Positions 1-13,400 of a stretch of 41,523 nucleotides of DNA are shown piece after piece. Positions within the stretch are counted from its first letter, which is position 1. The number at the start of each line of letters is the position of its first letter. The notes below the pieces were generated by a model that was not told where the DNA came from, searched no databases, and worked only from the letters and a program-made list of their open reading frames with translations. Position numbers and translations under genes: made by a program. Source of the DNA: Methanobacteriota archaeon. GTDB lineage: Archaea > Thermoplasmatota > Poseidoniia > Poseidoniales > Poseidoniaceae. The stretch spans positions 1 through 41,523 of the forward strand of contig JABJMO010000012.1 in the NCBI GenBank assembly GCA_018659375.1, written 5' to 3'.

Positions 1-86
1 GAATGCTCGGTTTTCAACCAAAGCCGTGTATTCTAACAATTGTCAACCTGCAAAGTCATGCGACAACTTCAATTCCATTTGTTTGA

Positions 87-764
87 TTACTCTAGGCCAA
101 GCAATGGCTTTAGATTGAGCAGGTTCTTTTCATAAACTATTGGAACACCAGCAGCTTTGAATGCAGCAAGAGAAGATTCTCTACTAGGATTAAAACCGAT
201 AAATCTACTACCTTCTACTTGCATTGACAAATCCATCTCCGAGTCTCCCACTGAAACACAATCCTTGACATCAAATCCTTGCATTGATAATATTCTTTCA
301 ATTACTGCATCTTTCTTAGTTGCATGCAGGCGACATATCCCCTCATCCGACAAAGTATCATCATCATTGAACTCAAATCCATTGGCAATCCAGTCATCCA
401 CTTTTAGCATACCGGCAATTGATGATACAAAGATGTCAACACCTGCACTTACTATGGCGACAAATATACCTGCATCCTTTAGTTGGGCGATGAGTTCCTT
501 AGCACCAGGCATTAGTTTAACCCCTGAATATGACCTAAACAGTTCATCGCGATAGATTGGATCTTGTACCGCTTTCCACATTTGAATATCCGAGCGCATG
601 AACTCCAAATCGGTGAATTCACCATTGATAAAACGCGTCAGATTCTGGGAATTATCTGTCCCGAAATAATCGTGCAGGGTTTTCCATGAGCTGACTGAAT
701 CTACCAAGACTCCATCACAATCAAAGACGACGACCTTAGGCTGGCTAACAACTGTTCCCGACAT
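87..764 (-). CDS. HAD-superfamily phosphatase, SerB-like
   Basis: A 225-residue cytosolic protein with the full set of haloacid dehalogenase motifs. Motif I is FDCDGVLVDS, with nucleophile D15 and acid/base D17. Motif II is VSAG, with S106. K151 lies in ATKKDAVIERIL, and the Mg-binding motif is GDSEMD with D174 and D178. The length and the helical cap between motifs I and II fit phosphoserine phosphatase-like small-molecule phosphatases, but the substrate cannot be read from sequence. The ATG start at 764 is followed closely by the first beta strand. The gene lies downstream of the giant surface-protein gene on the same strand, separated by a strong hairpin, so it is probably transcribed separately. 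An alternative is phosphoglycolate phosphatase or another HAD subfamily I member. Confidence 0.85.
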   Translation of the reverse strand: MSGTVVSQPKVVVFDCDGVLVDSVSSWKTLHDYFGTDNSQNLTRFINGEFTDLEFMRSDIQMWKAVQDPIYRDELFRSYSGVKLMPGAKELIAQLKDAGIFVAIVSAGVDIFVSSIAGMLKVDDWIANGFEFNDDDTLSDEGICRLHATKKDAVIERILSMQGFDVKDCVSVGDSEMDLSMQVEGSRFIGFNPSRESSLAAFKAAGVPIVYEKNLLNLKPLLGLE

Positions 765-844
765 AGTCTTGAGTTATTGTTTTCCTAAAAAAACACTCGT
801 CACTGACCTCACCTAGTTCTCACTATGCAATAGTCGAGCGAAGC

Positions 845-880
845 ACGTCAGTGAAAGGGCCGAAACCCCTTCACTGACGT
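845..880 (-). terminator. Hairpin downstream of the giant surface-protein gene
   Basis: The inverted repeat starts 25 nt after the giant gene's stop. As minus-strand RNA the arms ACGUCAGUGAAGGGG and CCCUUUCACUGACGU form 15 pairs, including one G-U wobble, around the loop UUUCGG. On the plus strand that wobble would be an A-C mismatch, so the functional RNA is minus-strand. No U-tract follows directly; seven U residues occur about 50 nt further on (793 to 787). The core and loop match the hairpin at 17481-17510. It could be a terminator, an mRNA-3'-end stabiliser or a processing site. Confidence 0.65.
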
Positions 881-905
881 CTTGTCTTAGTGTTCTTTAG
901 TCACT

Positions 906-1472
906 TCAAACTGCTTGATTCCAACTTAATCCTCGGTAAGTCTTCAAGGTTGCACCTTCAGCGTCACCTGGAGGATTGTAGATAATTCTAATTGTTGCAT
1001 CAACAAGTGGAGTTCCATCAGCCAAGTGAGTCTTGACATATATGTCATCACCAGTACTAAAGGTAGATATCACTTCTTCACCATCAAGTGTCACTACGTC
1101 ACCGAAAGTAACTAGTGAATCACTGTTAGATGGTGAGAAACCGTATACTTGAAGTGGCGAAGCTAGGTTGATTGTCTGAGATTCCGGATCACCTGTTGCA
1201 TTGATATAGGCTACTGTTACTTCCACAGCTTGTGTTGCAAGAACTGTTTGTGCTTGCCCAATTGTGATCTTCCAGTGGGCTGTTTCAATGCTACCAGTAT
1301 CGACGTTTTCAGCGCTAAATGTCACTACAGGGACTCCCTTGGTATCTGTATCAGCAAGTTGTGCTGCCCACACATAAACAACACCAGAAAGTACCACAGT
1401 AATAGCAACCATTAGGATAGTAGCGATAACTGGGCTCACAGCAGATTCGTCATCTGAAATAGTTTCTTCCAT
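906..1472 (-). other. Pilin-like domain inside the giant protein; possible internal translation start
   Basis: The last 188 residues of the giant protein begin at an internal ATG (1472-1470) and read as a free-standing pilin precursor: MEETISDDESA, then the hydrophobic helix VSPVIATILMVAITVV continuing to VYVWAAQL, then a roughly 150-residue beta-rich head. This matches the archaeal Pilin_N (DUF1628) pattern, in which prepilin peptidase PibD cuts just before the hydrophobic helix. A GAGGAAG stretch lies 5 nt upstream of the ATG. It also encodes the acidic Asp/Glu run, so it may be coincidental. Either a fused domain or an additional independent product is possible. Confidence 0.6.
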
Positions 1473-4400
1473 GAATTCTTCCTCATCGTCGTCTCTTCGT
1501 CCGGCAAAGACAAGAGCACTAACAAACAAACCAGTTAAGGCAACCGCTATGATACTTGGGGCGAATGATGCCACAGATAGTGCACCAATAGTCGAAACTG
1601 TAACAGGTAATTTGTCATCTCCAGTTTGCCAGTCTTCTAGAATTGCTCCACCGTATCCTTGCTCTGTGTGACCACATTGGCTTGCTTCACTCCATGCTAC
1701 ACTAGTTCCTGCAGCATTGGAGGTCATCAAGTTGTTACACCAGTTCTTGTCTTCAAATGCCGGTCTTCTATTAGATTGAGTGCCGTCTGCGGACTCACCA
1801 ATTCTACCAGGTTCTGACCACTTGCCAAATACTTGGTTTCCTTGAACAGCGTTGTGAGATTCTGGTGAATCAGACTGTATGCTGTTACTGGCTGGAGTGC
1901 AGACTTGACCTGGATTACAGGTGACTACATCCACTTCAACCCAAACCTCTGTTGTCTGGTCAGTAACGTATACTTCCCAATCATCAATGTCAAGTGAAGT
2001 ACCAAATGCTGGCGGTGTGTATAGACGTGGTAATTGAACTTCGGTATGACCGTCGGTTTGTAGAGTAACCTTGAGCAGGTGATCGTAGGTGTAGGCACCG
2101 TCATCTCCTCCAGCGTTAATGCTAAAGTCGACTGGAACCCATGTACCAGGCATGATGTTGTTAACCCCGTTGAAGTCAAATCCTTCAGCGTCATCTAGGT
2201 AGTAGTCTGGGACATTTTCTACAACATTGTCAACCTTAATTGCCAGTGTAACAGATACTGATTCTTGCACGTAGTTGTTTGGTGACAATGCAGTATAGTT
2301 AGGCATGTAAGATGGTTCAAGAACAGAATCAGATAATGTAAGAGTCATCTCACAGTATCCGTTAGCAGTTCTTGTTTGGTGTATACCATTGTTGTTTAGC
2401 ATGTCTACTTCCCATGGTTCAGCGTTAGTTGTAGCATCGGTAATCAAATTGAATGATAGTGTATCTCCAACGATTGAGTGGCTGTAGTAGTTACTAGATG
2501 TACAGGTGTTGGTGTCTTCAAGAACCCATGTCAAATCTGCATCAACATGATCGATGTCTGACTTAATCGCCGACAAATCAAAGGTTAATGCATCAGAATC
2601 TGTTGTATCCTCTACTAGAGTCACTCGGTAATTACCGTTTAATTCACCAGTGAAACTGTTGGATGCATCAGTACTTGGTACTTGACCAGATACTGCAATT
2701 ACTGGTTCATCATTTACCGGAGTAACTGAGAACGGTATTACAACTGGGTTAGCTTGTTGGTTTTCTGCACCATCATCTTCTAGAGTCAGTGTAATGTCGC
2801 AAATACCTCCTTCTTCCCATGCTTGGTTCTCGACGATTACAAGTTCATCGACTCCATTTACATTGGTTTGAAGGGATATCCCAATTTGGTCACAATCCGC
2901 TGCAGCGTCCCAAGTATATACTTGGTCTACTGGGTCTTGCTCATTGGCCATATCTCTGATGAACGAGTTTATTGTATCATTAGCAACCTTACCAAGTGGT
3001 TTGGTGTAACTAGTAAATCCTTCATCTCTAGAGTTGAAACGGTTACCAGCTGCGTCAGCATAAAGGTAGACATTTCCATTATCGCAGTCTGGGTCAGCAT
3101 CAATTCTTGCATCACAGATAACTGGTGCATCGTTAACATTGAGGACTGTGTAGACAATAGTCTTAGTAGCAGTTTGACCATGGCTATCAACAACTTCATA
3201 GGTTAACTCAACAGTACCGAATTGATCGTTAATTGGAGTAACTGTAAATGTGCCTGATGCACCAGTCAAATCAGTAAAGTCTGTCAATATACTCGCAAAG
3301 GCATCCATATTATCAGCAGTTACATCCCATAGCATAGTTGCTTCATCATCTTGTTCGTCATCAACAAAGGTAGACAAATCATAAGTAAGTGTTCCAGAGT
3401 CTTCTAGAACTCTTACATCAACGACCAAGTCAGTTATTTCTGGACATGCACGCAAGATATCAAATGTCAAAGTCTGGGAAGTTGACATTACCAAGCTAGA
3501 TTCTGTAGCCCAATCATATTGGCAAGTGTGTCTTGCTTCAGCAGCAGTCTTAACCATAACTTGGTAATTGTTTGCAGCAGTTGGAACATTACTAAATTCG
3601 AATGAACGATGTATTAGTACTTCGTTATCGATTGTACCATCTGCGAGATCTAACTTATTCATTACCAGTTCATAACCTTCTGTTAGTGTCTCTGCACCTG
3701 TTCCAACTGTAGATTGTAATGGAGCGACTGACGTGACATCATCAGTACCTACATTTTGTACAGTTGCAACAATAGTCATGCTATCTGCGCTAGTACCACC
3801 AATTGACGATACAGGCACTGAAATTTCTAGGTAACTGCCTTCAACTGAAATTGCATTAGCAGTAGGATCTAGTACCCATGTAGGATTGTTGTAGTAATAA
3901 ACATCTGTTGAGGTACTTGTTACTACAACTGCGTAATCTGCCGCATAAGGCAGTGTATGAACTCCATTAAAACCAGTGGTGGACCCAGCCATATCGTTGC
4001 TGTCTACATAGATGTAAACATCGTTAGCAGCGCTAGTGATACTGTCAAGTCCAAAGAACAGGTTTCCAGCATCATTGGTTAGGTACATTGGACCACCAAT
4101 TGCACCAGGCATAGCATATCCTGATGGATTTAATACATTGTTACCAAACCAGTCATCTGAAACTCCATCAGCAACCATTGTCCCTTCAAATACAGGAGAG
4201 CTATAAGCTGTGTAATCGCCATCAGATATAATCGACAGGCCTACAGATGCAGTAGGTTCTAAGCCAAGATGGTTCGCATCGATATCTAGCCAGTTTGCTT
4301 CATCAACAATGGATGTAGTATCAACTAGCATTCTTGTTTCATCAAGCGGGAAGTCAATTACAGTTAGCCTAGAGTTTGTCTGAGCATCAATTTGATTACC

Positions 4401-7400
4401 ACCTGTATCGGTTATTGATTGCACTGTACCGCGTACGTTTTCAGCAAGCAGTGATGTGCTTGCATCAGTTAATCCACCATCCCAAAGGATTTCTGAATCA
4501 ATCGCATGAACACCAACAAATCCGCTGACATCCATTGGATACAACCAAGCATAGTTGCTGTTCTCAATCATGATTCCAGTACCAGTTGCTCCACCGTCAA
4601 ATGTAGCGTCTATTACGCTAACATCGATTCCATCTGTGTGAACACCCATTCCACCAGCACCAGCGGTAATTGTAGCACCGTTGGTAATAGTCAAGGCACC
4701 TCCACCGGCTTTGTAAACACCAGTTTCAAACCCGGAGATAGTAGTTCCATCTAATGACAAGTCGACATTGAAAGTATTATCGTCGTTGTATCCCATTGAA
4801 CCTGACAAGTCGAATCCAGTGATTGTGGAACCTACATCAGACCATGAACATCCGTTGTTGACTACAGCATTTTGCCCAATATCAATAGTATTGGATTCTG
4901 TTGTTATGGCATAATCTTGTACGTCACAATTAGTCAAATCAAGTCCTATAGCATTCGGATTGTTATTTACTGAGTCGAAATTAATGTCGTTGTTGGAAAT
5001 GGTTGGTCCGTCCCAGGAATTATCTACAGCTTGGGCTTCTTGGATTTGCAGAGCTAGTTCACCACACCATGATGAACAGTCTATTTCAAATCTCATAGCA
5101 TCTCCAGCATTTAGTGTAACTGAAAGTGGTGTTGAGGAAGAACCGCTTGTAAATTCTACGACTGGATAGGCCGTATTAGTGGTATATCCTCCAATCTGAC
5201 CTACTGTTGTTCCAATTCCGCCGCCAGTGTTTCCTGATTGTGGTGGAGCACCGGTGGTAGTAACAGACCATAGACCTACTGGGGCTGTTTGGGCTCTAAT
5301 CCAACCACCGTCAAATCCGTCGCCATAGGTGTCAATACCAATCAATTCGTAATCAATTGGGTCAGCACCGTTGTTTTCGATAATTACTCCGTCCATTGTA
5401 TTGGAATAACCATTGTCTGCATAGTTCGAGCTCCAAGCGTATCCAACACTGTAACTTGTAGGTTGAGTAGTCAATAATCCAGCAACCCCAGGATCCCAGA
5501 ATTGCGGGGGATTGGTATTTCCAGTTGCAGACCATGCTCCAGTTTGGGATTTGATCACTTCAAATCCTCCTCCGTTAGCACCGTCGCCCCATATATCCTC
5601 TAGATTGAAGAAGTAGACACCTGGAGTGTTGAAAATTAATCCAGATGGAATTCCATCGACATTTGAGGTATCTCCTTCACTGCCTGGATTCCATTGTCCT
5701 AAGGTACCAGATGGGTCTTTGTAATTAACTCTAAGTTCAGAAATGTATGAACCACCTTCATGCAGACGAATAATCATTTCTTCGCCGGACCCTAGTGTTG
5801 TAGTAACGTCAGGTGAAGTACATTGTGGGCCACCGGTTCCAACACCATTACCCCAGCCACCACAGGAGCTGGTCCAGGATATGTAGGAAACTCCGTCATC
5901 AGGTTGTGGTGAGTTAACACCTGCAACGATGGATTCTACAATCTCCCCAGGCTTCTCCAGGCTGTCTGCTAATATGGCGGTAGTACCAGGATTATTGATA
6001 GTATTGCCTGATGCATCAAAATCACCATTTTGAGCACGGATAGCAATGTTCTCTTGATTATTAAATACGTTGTTATCAATAGTTACAAATTCTGTATCAT
6101 CTGTGTATACACCAAATCTGCCACCGTTGAAAACGTTGTCAGAGATTGTTGGCATTACAGATGTGTCATCCATGTATCTTACGTGTATACAGGTGTTACA
6201 ACTCATGACGTTATTAGTAATCTGAGTCAAATCTGTGTCTGAACCAGACCAAGCCATTACGTTGTAACCAGATGAGCCTACGAATGTATTCCCATCAATT
6301 ACTACATTGTCAGAACCAATTTGCTCATGAGCAACGGCTGTAGTTCCACCAGAATTCCAATTTGAATCAAAGAATGATACACCAATAGTACAATCTGAGA
6401 ATGTATTGCCAGCGATTGTTGCAGATATAGTACCAGACAGTCTAACGCAATAATCTAAGTCAGAATACAATGTTGGATAGAAGTAATATCCTCGATAGTG
6501 ATTGATGAAACTGTTTTCGATATCAACAATCGATGGAACATACGTATTATATGATCCTGTAATTGATGAAAAGGTTCTGTCTCCTGTTCCTGTGGCAAAT
6601 CCTACTACATTGTTTAGGTTAACTCCATCAATATCTAAGTTGAGTGCGCCTTCGCCTGAACCTTGTAGTCCACCAATTATAAGACCAACTACGTCTCCGT
6701 TTTCAGTCTTAGGATATAGACCATTGATTTCTCCGCCGTTCATGGTAATGGTAACTCCATATGGTACATCTGTAGTCCATTCTGTAATCCCCATAGAACC
6801 ATATTCAGTGGTATATCCAGTGTCAAATACGATTGCGTTGTCAAGTATGTAGTTAACTCCGTCTCTCAAGACCAAATTTCCTGTATCAATCATGATTGCT
6901 TTACCAGTTAAGTCTAGACTTGAAGTACCATCATTGAACCCCTCGATGTCACTATACTCGACCATTCCGTTTGTATAGGTTCTACTGGAGCCGCTCGACA
7001 ATGTTCCAGAACATGGAGCAACTACCACGTGATTTGAATCGCTGCCACATATACGGGCATCGATTGGGTCAGTCAATGCAAATTGTTCATAGTTAACACC
7101 GCTGCCAATGTCAGTTGCTCCATCACTTAAGATAGGTGTAGTTTGGATGTATCTAAAGTCAGCGTCATTTGTTGTGATGTCAGCCCATGAATAAGAGACC
7201 ATAGCAACAGAAGATAGTGTGTAGGTGTTAAACAAGACAGAGTAGTCTGTAGTTCCCGTTCCATCTATGTCGTAAACCGAGAAGGCTAGACCTTCAGTAA
7301 TTCCTGACCCGTCTGTAGTTCCAGAAGTAGAGGTTGCAGCATCTCTGCTTGACATAACCACATTAGTGTTGACTAATGGATTTCCATCGGCAGACAATAA

Positions 7401-10400
7401 AGCAGTGTAGCTTCGGTCTCTGTCAAATGTACCTGTAGAAGAAGAGTCGACTGAAACCAGGGTGCTATCAACAATTCCGTCTAGGAAGGTAACGGTGTTA
7501 CCGTCTGTGATATTTACATCTTTAGTAACAGAGGTTAGAACTACGTCAACCATAGTTAGCGACCCGGTTCCATCTGCCTGAATACCAATATCGTTGTTGT
7601 TGAATGTCACTGTGTCAAAGTTATGGTTAGCGCTACTCTGAGAACCTACTTTCAGACCTGTGGCACCATTAGAGATGAATGAATTCGAGATAGTTGTATC
7701 AACATCATTTGTCAGGTAAACCGCAGTCCCAAGTCCATTGAAGTCAGAATTAGTAATTGACTGCTTACCACTACTAGTGGATTCTGTATAGAAACCATAG
7801 TTAGGATTAGCTCCAGCACTTGAATCATCAATTTCTAGACCATCTATGTATATGTTGTTAGCGCCGGAGGTTCTAACACCGTAAGCTACTGGATTGTCGA
7901 TCTCAACGTTATTTAGCACAGTGATTGTATCCCCTTTCAAATCTACTCCTACAGTGGCATCAATAATATTTGAGTTAACAAGAGTTACCCCTTTTCCAGC
8001 AACCGCTTCTGAATAGGTTCCAAAGTTCGCTGGGTTTGAACCTGAACGGGCAAGTACCTCTACATTGTCTGGATTGTTGTTGTTGTTCCAATTTGCATAG
8101 GAGCCGGTATACCTGTGCCACATGTCAAATTGAAGTTCAACTTTGTCTATACTAGGATCTCTTAAATCCAGTGTAGGCCATTCAAGCAGCATATTTGAGC
8201 CAACTGTACTCGAAGATGAAGCGCGAGCCAAACATGCTTCGTAGTTAGTACCAGTAGGTCTTGTAGCACCAGTTGATGTGTCGTGATAAGTTCCTGCATT
8301 GTTGATGTTACCCAAACCTGGTCCAAATCTTCCGTCGATTGGATCATCGTATCCCCAAGTGAATAGTGGTCTGCTAGATACAGAAACAGGTTCTGGCGTG
8401 TCGCCTACTCCAACTCTGAATCCAAATTCATCTGGATATCCGTTACTGGACATTCCAAATAATCCACCAACGCTTGGCACAGAACTTGAGTAATAATTAT
8501 AATACATGTTTGTTCCATATCTCCATGGGTTTAGTGTGGTACCCAAATAATTGCAATCCCAGAACGGAATTCCGCCCAATCCGCCTTGATATCCTACAGT
8601 GGTTGTTCCCAATGTAGAACCAACCGCAGCATCTGCTGTACCGTACGGATAGTATCCTACGTCATCAGCGCCATCAATGACATACTGATTGCCTGAAATG
8701 TCTGTAACCTTTATCATCAAATTGTCCAAAGCGACATATGGATATTGTCCACCAGTTGAGTGGTAAGACCAAGTTGGGAATCCTGTGCCACCATAATTAA
8801 TCATCATACTTGGTTGAATGAAATCTTCTTGTCCAACCCAGCTTGATAAGTCTACTGTGTATTCTTCCCAATCATAACACCCATACATGTGATAGATGAA
8901 GCAGTTATTCATTCCAGGTATTTCTCCATAGACACTACCGTAGTTTCCAAACGGATAGTTGCTTGTGATTCCTTGAAGGACTGCACTAGTGAATACCTGT
9001 GGTAGTTTAGGTCCATCTTGAGCCACAACTCCATTGGAGTTGGCGGTAGAAGTATAGCCATCAAGGTTCAGTGAACCGCCATTTGAATCGATTCCAGTTA
9101 GCATATTGCTAACTGTGAATGTGTCTCCAGAGATTTCACCAGCATTGGTTAGAGCAACACCTACACCGAGGTTACTAGAACCTGCTAAGAAGGCGTTGGA
9201 AACTGTAACTATACCACCATTGACATTTAGCATTGGGAAATCATTAGTACCACTGGTAGACAAATCAGATGCAGTAAGGTATGCGCCACCAGCCATATTT
9301 AAGGTAGCACCAGTTGGAACTTCCAATTGACCTGCCTTTCCTTGGCCTAGAATGAAGTTCTTCATTGTACCTGACTGCATATCTAAAGTTCCACCTACGC
9401 CAATTACGACATCTACTACGTCAAGGTTACCTTCACCGTATATCTTAGGCAAATCACCTGTATCTGAATCAAGTGTCATTAGTAATGTTCCTAAGTTAGA
9501 TATGGTCAATGTTGGATTATTTATTGGAGCGGTTGAATCTTCTCTGAAGATCAATTTTGAACCCTGTAATTCAACAGTACATCCATCGATATCCATGTCA
9601 CCTGCTAAAACCATAGTAGCACCCTTGAAAACATAATTTCCAGAATTTACGTCTACAGCATTGGCGAATGTGGTATTACTGGCCATCCATGCACAATTCA
9701 TGACGGAATCGTCGAAGGTTACTGGTGGTGACAAGAGTCTTACATCTGCGTAAGAGCCGATTGTGTAAGTCTCAAAGGATGGTAGAGGAATCGTAGTTTG
9801 TAGTACTCCGTCGATAAATTCAACATCGGTAGCAGGGGTACCGTCAGCAAGGACAGGGTTTGCTTCACCTGCTCCTGCAGCACCACTGGCTCTCACTATG
9901 TGAGAATCATACACGTTACCGTCATCATCGCCTGTAATTACCGCGACTTCGTCAGTTCTTCCATCTGCACCAGTTACTGCCTTGTAGATTACTCTTGATG
10001 GTAAAATTTCAGCGCCGTTCGAGTCAAGAGTAGATGCTGTGATAGTTACACCTGATTCAGGAATTTGTACCGAGGTTGGTGGTGTTGTTGACATATCTTG
10101 TCCAAGTCTGAAGGCTAGTGAGTTAGCGAATGCACCATAGTATATCTCTGGGACTGAAACCCCGAAACCGAGGGTAGTCTTACCGGTAAAACAATCTGCG
10201 GTCTTTCCACCAGCATCTGCACAGTCGAAAGAAGCACCAGTACCATCGACGTGTTTGACGCCGATTAGGAACAGGTCTGTTGCAAAGTCTGCATATGCTA
10301 GATATGGCCCCGAAGCAGTAATTGTACTGCTTGTTACAGTGACGTTGACAAATATTCCGTTGGTTTTTTCCAGATATAAGGCAGAGTTGGTTGATGTGTG

Positions 10401-13400
10401 TGCGATCTCAGAGTTAACCATACTTATTGAGCTAGTGCCTACAGCGCTTGGGCAGAAAGAATCTAGTTGTCCAAATGTGGAGTCTAAAACTTCGATATTT
10501 GCATCACAACCATCAGAGATGAATTTGCCTACGACGGTAGAATCTGTAATTGCTATTGCATCACTTGGAGCGCCAGAAACAGCGAACTGGGACATCTTTA
10601 ACTCGCCTGAAACTTGAATATCGTTAGCAGTACCCGGGAAGGTTCTGTAGATAGTCAACTCCGGTACAGTGAAGCCATCCAATACTGAATCTGCCCCGTA
10701 AGTACCTACAGTACTGGTTATAGCACCACAGTGAGGGTTAATGTTGAAGTAGTGATCATTAGCAAAACCGGTTCCCAAATTCACATTGTTTAGTTGCATT
10801 TTGCCAACTGCACAAATCCATCCGTGATGGTAGTTTTGTGCATCGAAATTAGTAATCATTACTTCTGAATTAGCTCCATGGCTCAGTGCTATACTCACAC
10901 CAGAGTTTTCAGTATTCCATGTACTGCTTGTATCTGGATTCCAATTGACGTTATTGGTTGTAGTGGCAGTTACATCACTAATAGTTACTTTTTGCAAGTC
11001 TACTCTAATTAGAGATACATCCGAATCAACTATGTCAACATATGACATAATTAATTCACCACTTGTACTTCCTGGCATGTTAACAACAGCTCCACCCCAA
11101 CTGTAGCCACCAGTGTTACAGCCGTTCATTGTTGACGGAGAACCAGCAGTACCGGTCAGTGTTGCAAATGTGTTTTCAGCAAAGTTGAAACATGCACTTC
11201 TTGCGTTGTTAACTGCGAAGTTGGACATTGTCACGACAGTTCCTTGTCCGCTACCATGAGAGAATGCAGAGTCTACGTTAGAGTATGTGACATCTTGCAT
11301 AACGAATTCACCGATGTCACAGTTTTGTTGTGCAGTTCCGCAACTTGGTCCGTTAGGATCAGCAGGTCTGCTACCAGCTTGTATTGCAGCATGGTTGGTA
11401 TTACTGATATCGACCATGTCGAAATTGTGTCTAGCTGTTTCACCCTGCCCTCCACAATCATTGGTAAATGCTAAGCCATGCCAAAGAGCATTGGCGTTCA
11501 GACTTGTATCTACGTCGAATGTTATTCTGTCGCTTCCAGAACCAAGGGCGGTAAATTGAGCACATGAACCGTCAGCTTGCAATCCTCCATCAAAAGAGAT
11601 ACCTTTGTCTTCGCCAATTATTACTTCAACACCTGGTTGAATCGTCAAGTCTGCATTAATTGACAAGTATCCGTCAGTAGATGTCGGGTTGACCTTAATC
11701 GGGCTGTCAATCAAGTACCATACAGTATCATCAACAATATCTGCTGTTATTGTCTTTCCTTGACCATCGAATGGCAATGTTCTGTACCAAACACCTTCAC
11801 AAGTTCTTGAACCTGACGAATAACAATAATCCATGGTTTCCCTTGACCACCAAGGTGACATCATTTCGTCTGGGAATAGAGTAGATGTAGAGTCTAAGTC
11901 ATACATAGCTCCATTGGAATCCCAACTCGTTTCATGTCTGTAGGTACCGGTATCGCCATTGTCAATAAAGTACAGCATACCGCTTCCTAAGACATGTATT
12001 CTATTATTAGAATCAGCGCCAGAGTAACTGTCGCCATAGAATTCAAAGTCAAAGTCATCTGGGATGTCAAAGTTACCAGCACAGTACAAGCCATTGCTTG
12101 CAAAGTCAGCATTAGAGTCACAGTTGTTATCATTACTGAATGTTGTAGATCTAACTGGAATTGTTTGGGATGATGATGCTAAAGGAAGGAAATCCATTCC
12201 TAGGTCGAAATATTCATACACATATTCTCCAGAATCATCTAAAGTAAATCTGATATTGCTCATGTGTGGATTTCCTGGTTCTGTGTTGCTGGTGTAGGTA
12301 GAGTATCTTGAAGTTGGGTCATTCCTTACCTGAAGAACATTGCTTGCATCTTCCCTAACACCAACCAGCCCCACTATATCATCGACATAACAATTGTTGT
12401 CATAATGGTATTCAAATTCGTTAGTCACGTCATACATTACAACTTGCATGCTACATGGTTGAGATGCAGATGAACTGTAAGCATATTCGTGCCACTCAAC
12501 AACCAAAGTATTGGTAGGGTTAGCAACATCGAATGTGGTAGTAGCAGAGGTAACGGAGTTAGCACCTGGTGGATATGTATCCTTTGATGTGATGAAATAA
12601 CTCACAGAGTCACCTCTAGCTAAACCAGTTATGTCTGCAGTCCATTCACATGCCGTTTCAACACATGTATTTCTATCCCCAACTGGTTGCAAAGCCACAA
12701 GTGAGTTTGTTACAACACCTGTGTCACTAGTAACTGTTAGGTCTAAAGTAGGACCTACACCTGGCACTGGACTAACATCTAATCCTGTGTCGTATGTGGC
12801 TGTGTCAGAAATGATGGCGGTGATTGTTCTATCCAACGAGTGTGAATCTCCAATAACTCCACCGATTATTGATGGTGCGTTTATGTCTGGATCTGGAGCA
12901 ACATCTCTTACCTGCCATAGCATTCCATTGCCATTGTATTGGAAGTTAGTTTTCCCTGCACCAAGAGCGAACCCTTGCCATTGACCACCTGCGCTAGATT
13001 CGGTAGCGTCTGGAACACATTGAAGTGCTGAATCCATGAACATAATGTGACCTGCAGTAGTGACACAGATCATGCTAAATTCGCCTGATCCTGCCCCAAA
13101 TGGCACTCCGCCAAAGCCGGAATTAGTGCCAAGTGTTGGTGCTGAAGTAGCGCTCAAGTCAATAACATATGATTGCGCTTGGTAGGCAGTGGTACTAGTT
13201 GATCTGCCATTGTACAAGTTAGTCTCATATGGTCCTGAAGGAGCTGAGGAAAATCCTGAAGTAGCTGCAATAGTTTCTAGATATAGCGCGTTACCATCAG
13301 TGGAATCACCATAAGTATCCCAGAAATAAATGTTGTAAGTTCCTGCAGCCAATACGCCATTGTTAGGCAAATTATTATTGACGCTAGAACCTAGGCTATT

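Noticed and set aside
1-86. Left edge searched for a gene fragment or RNA
   Set aside because: The only minus-strand start found (near 58) reaches a stop after seven codons; no convincing structure was seen.
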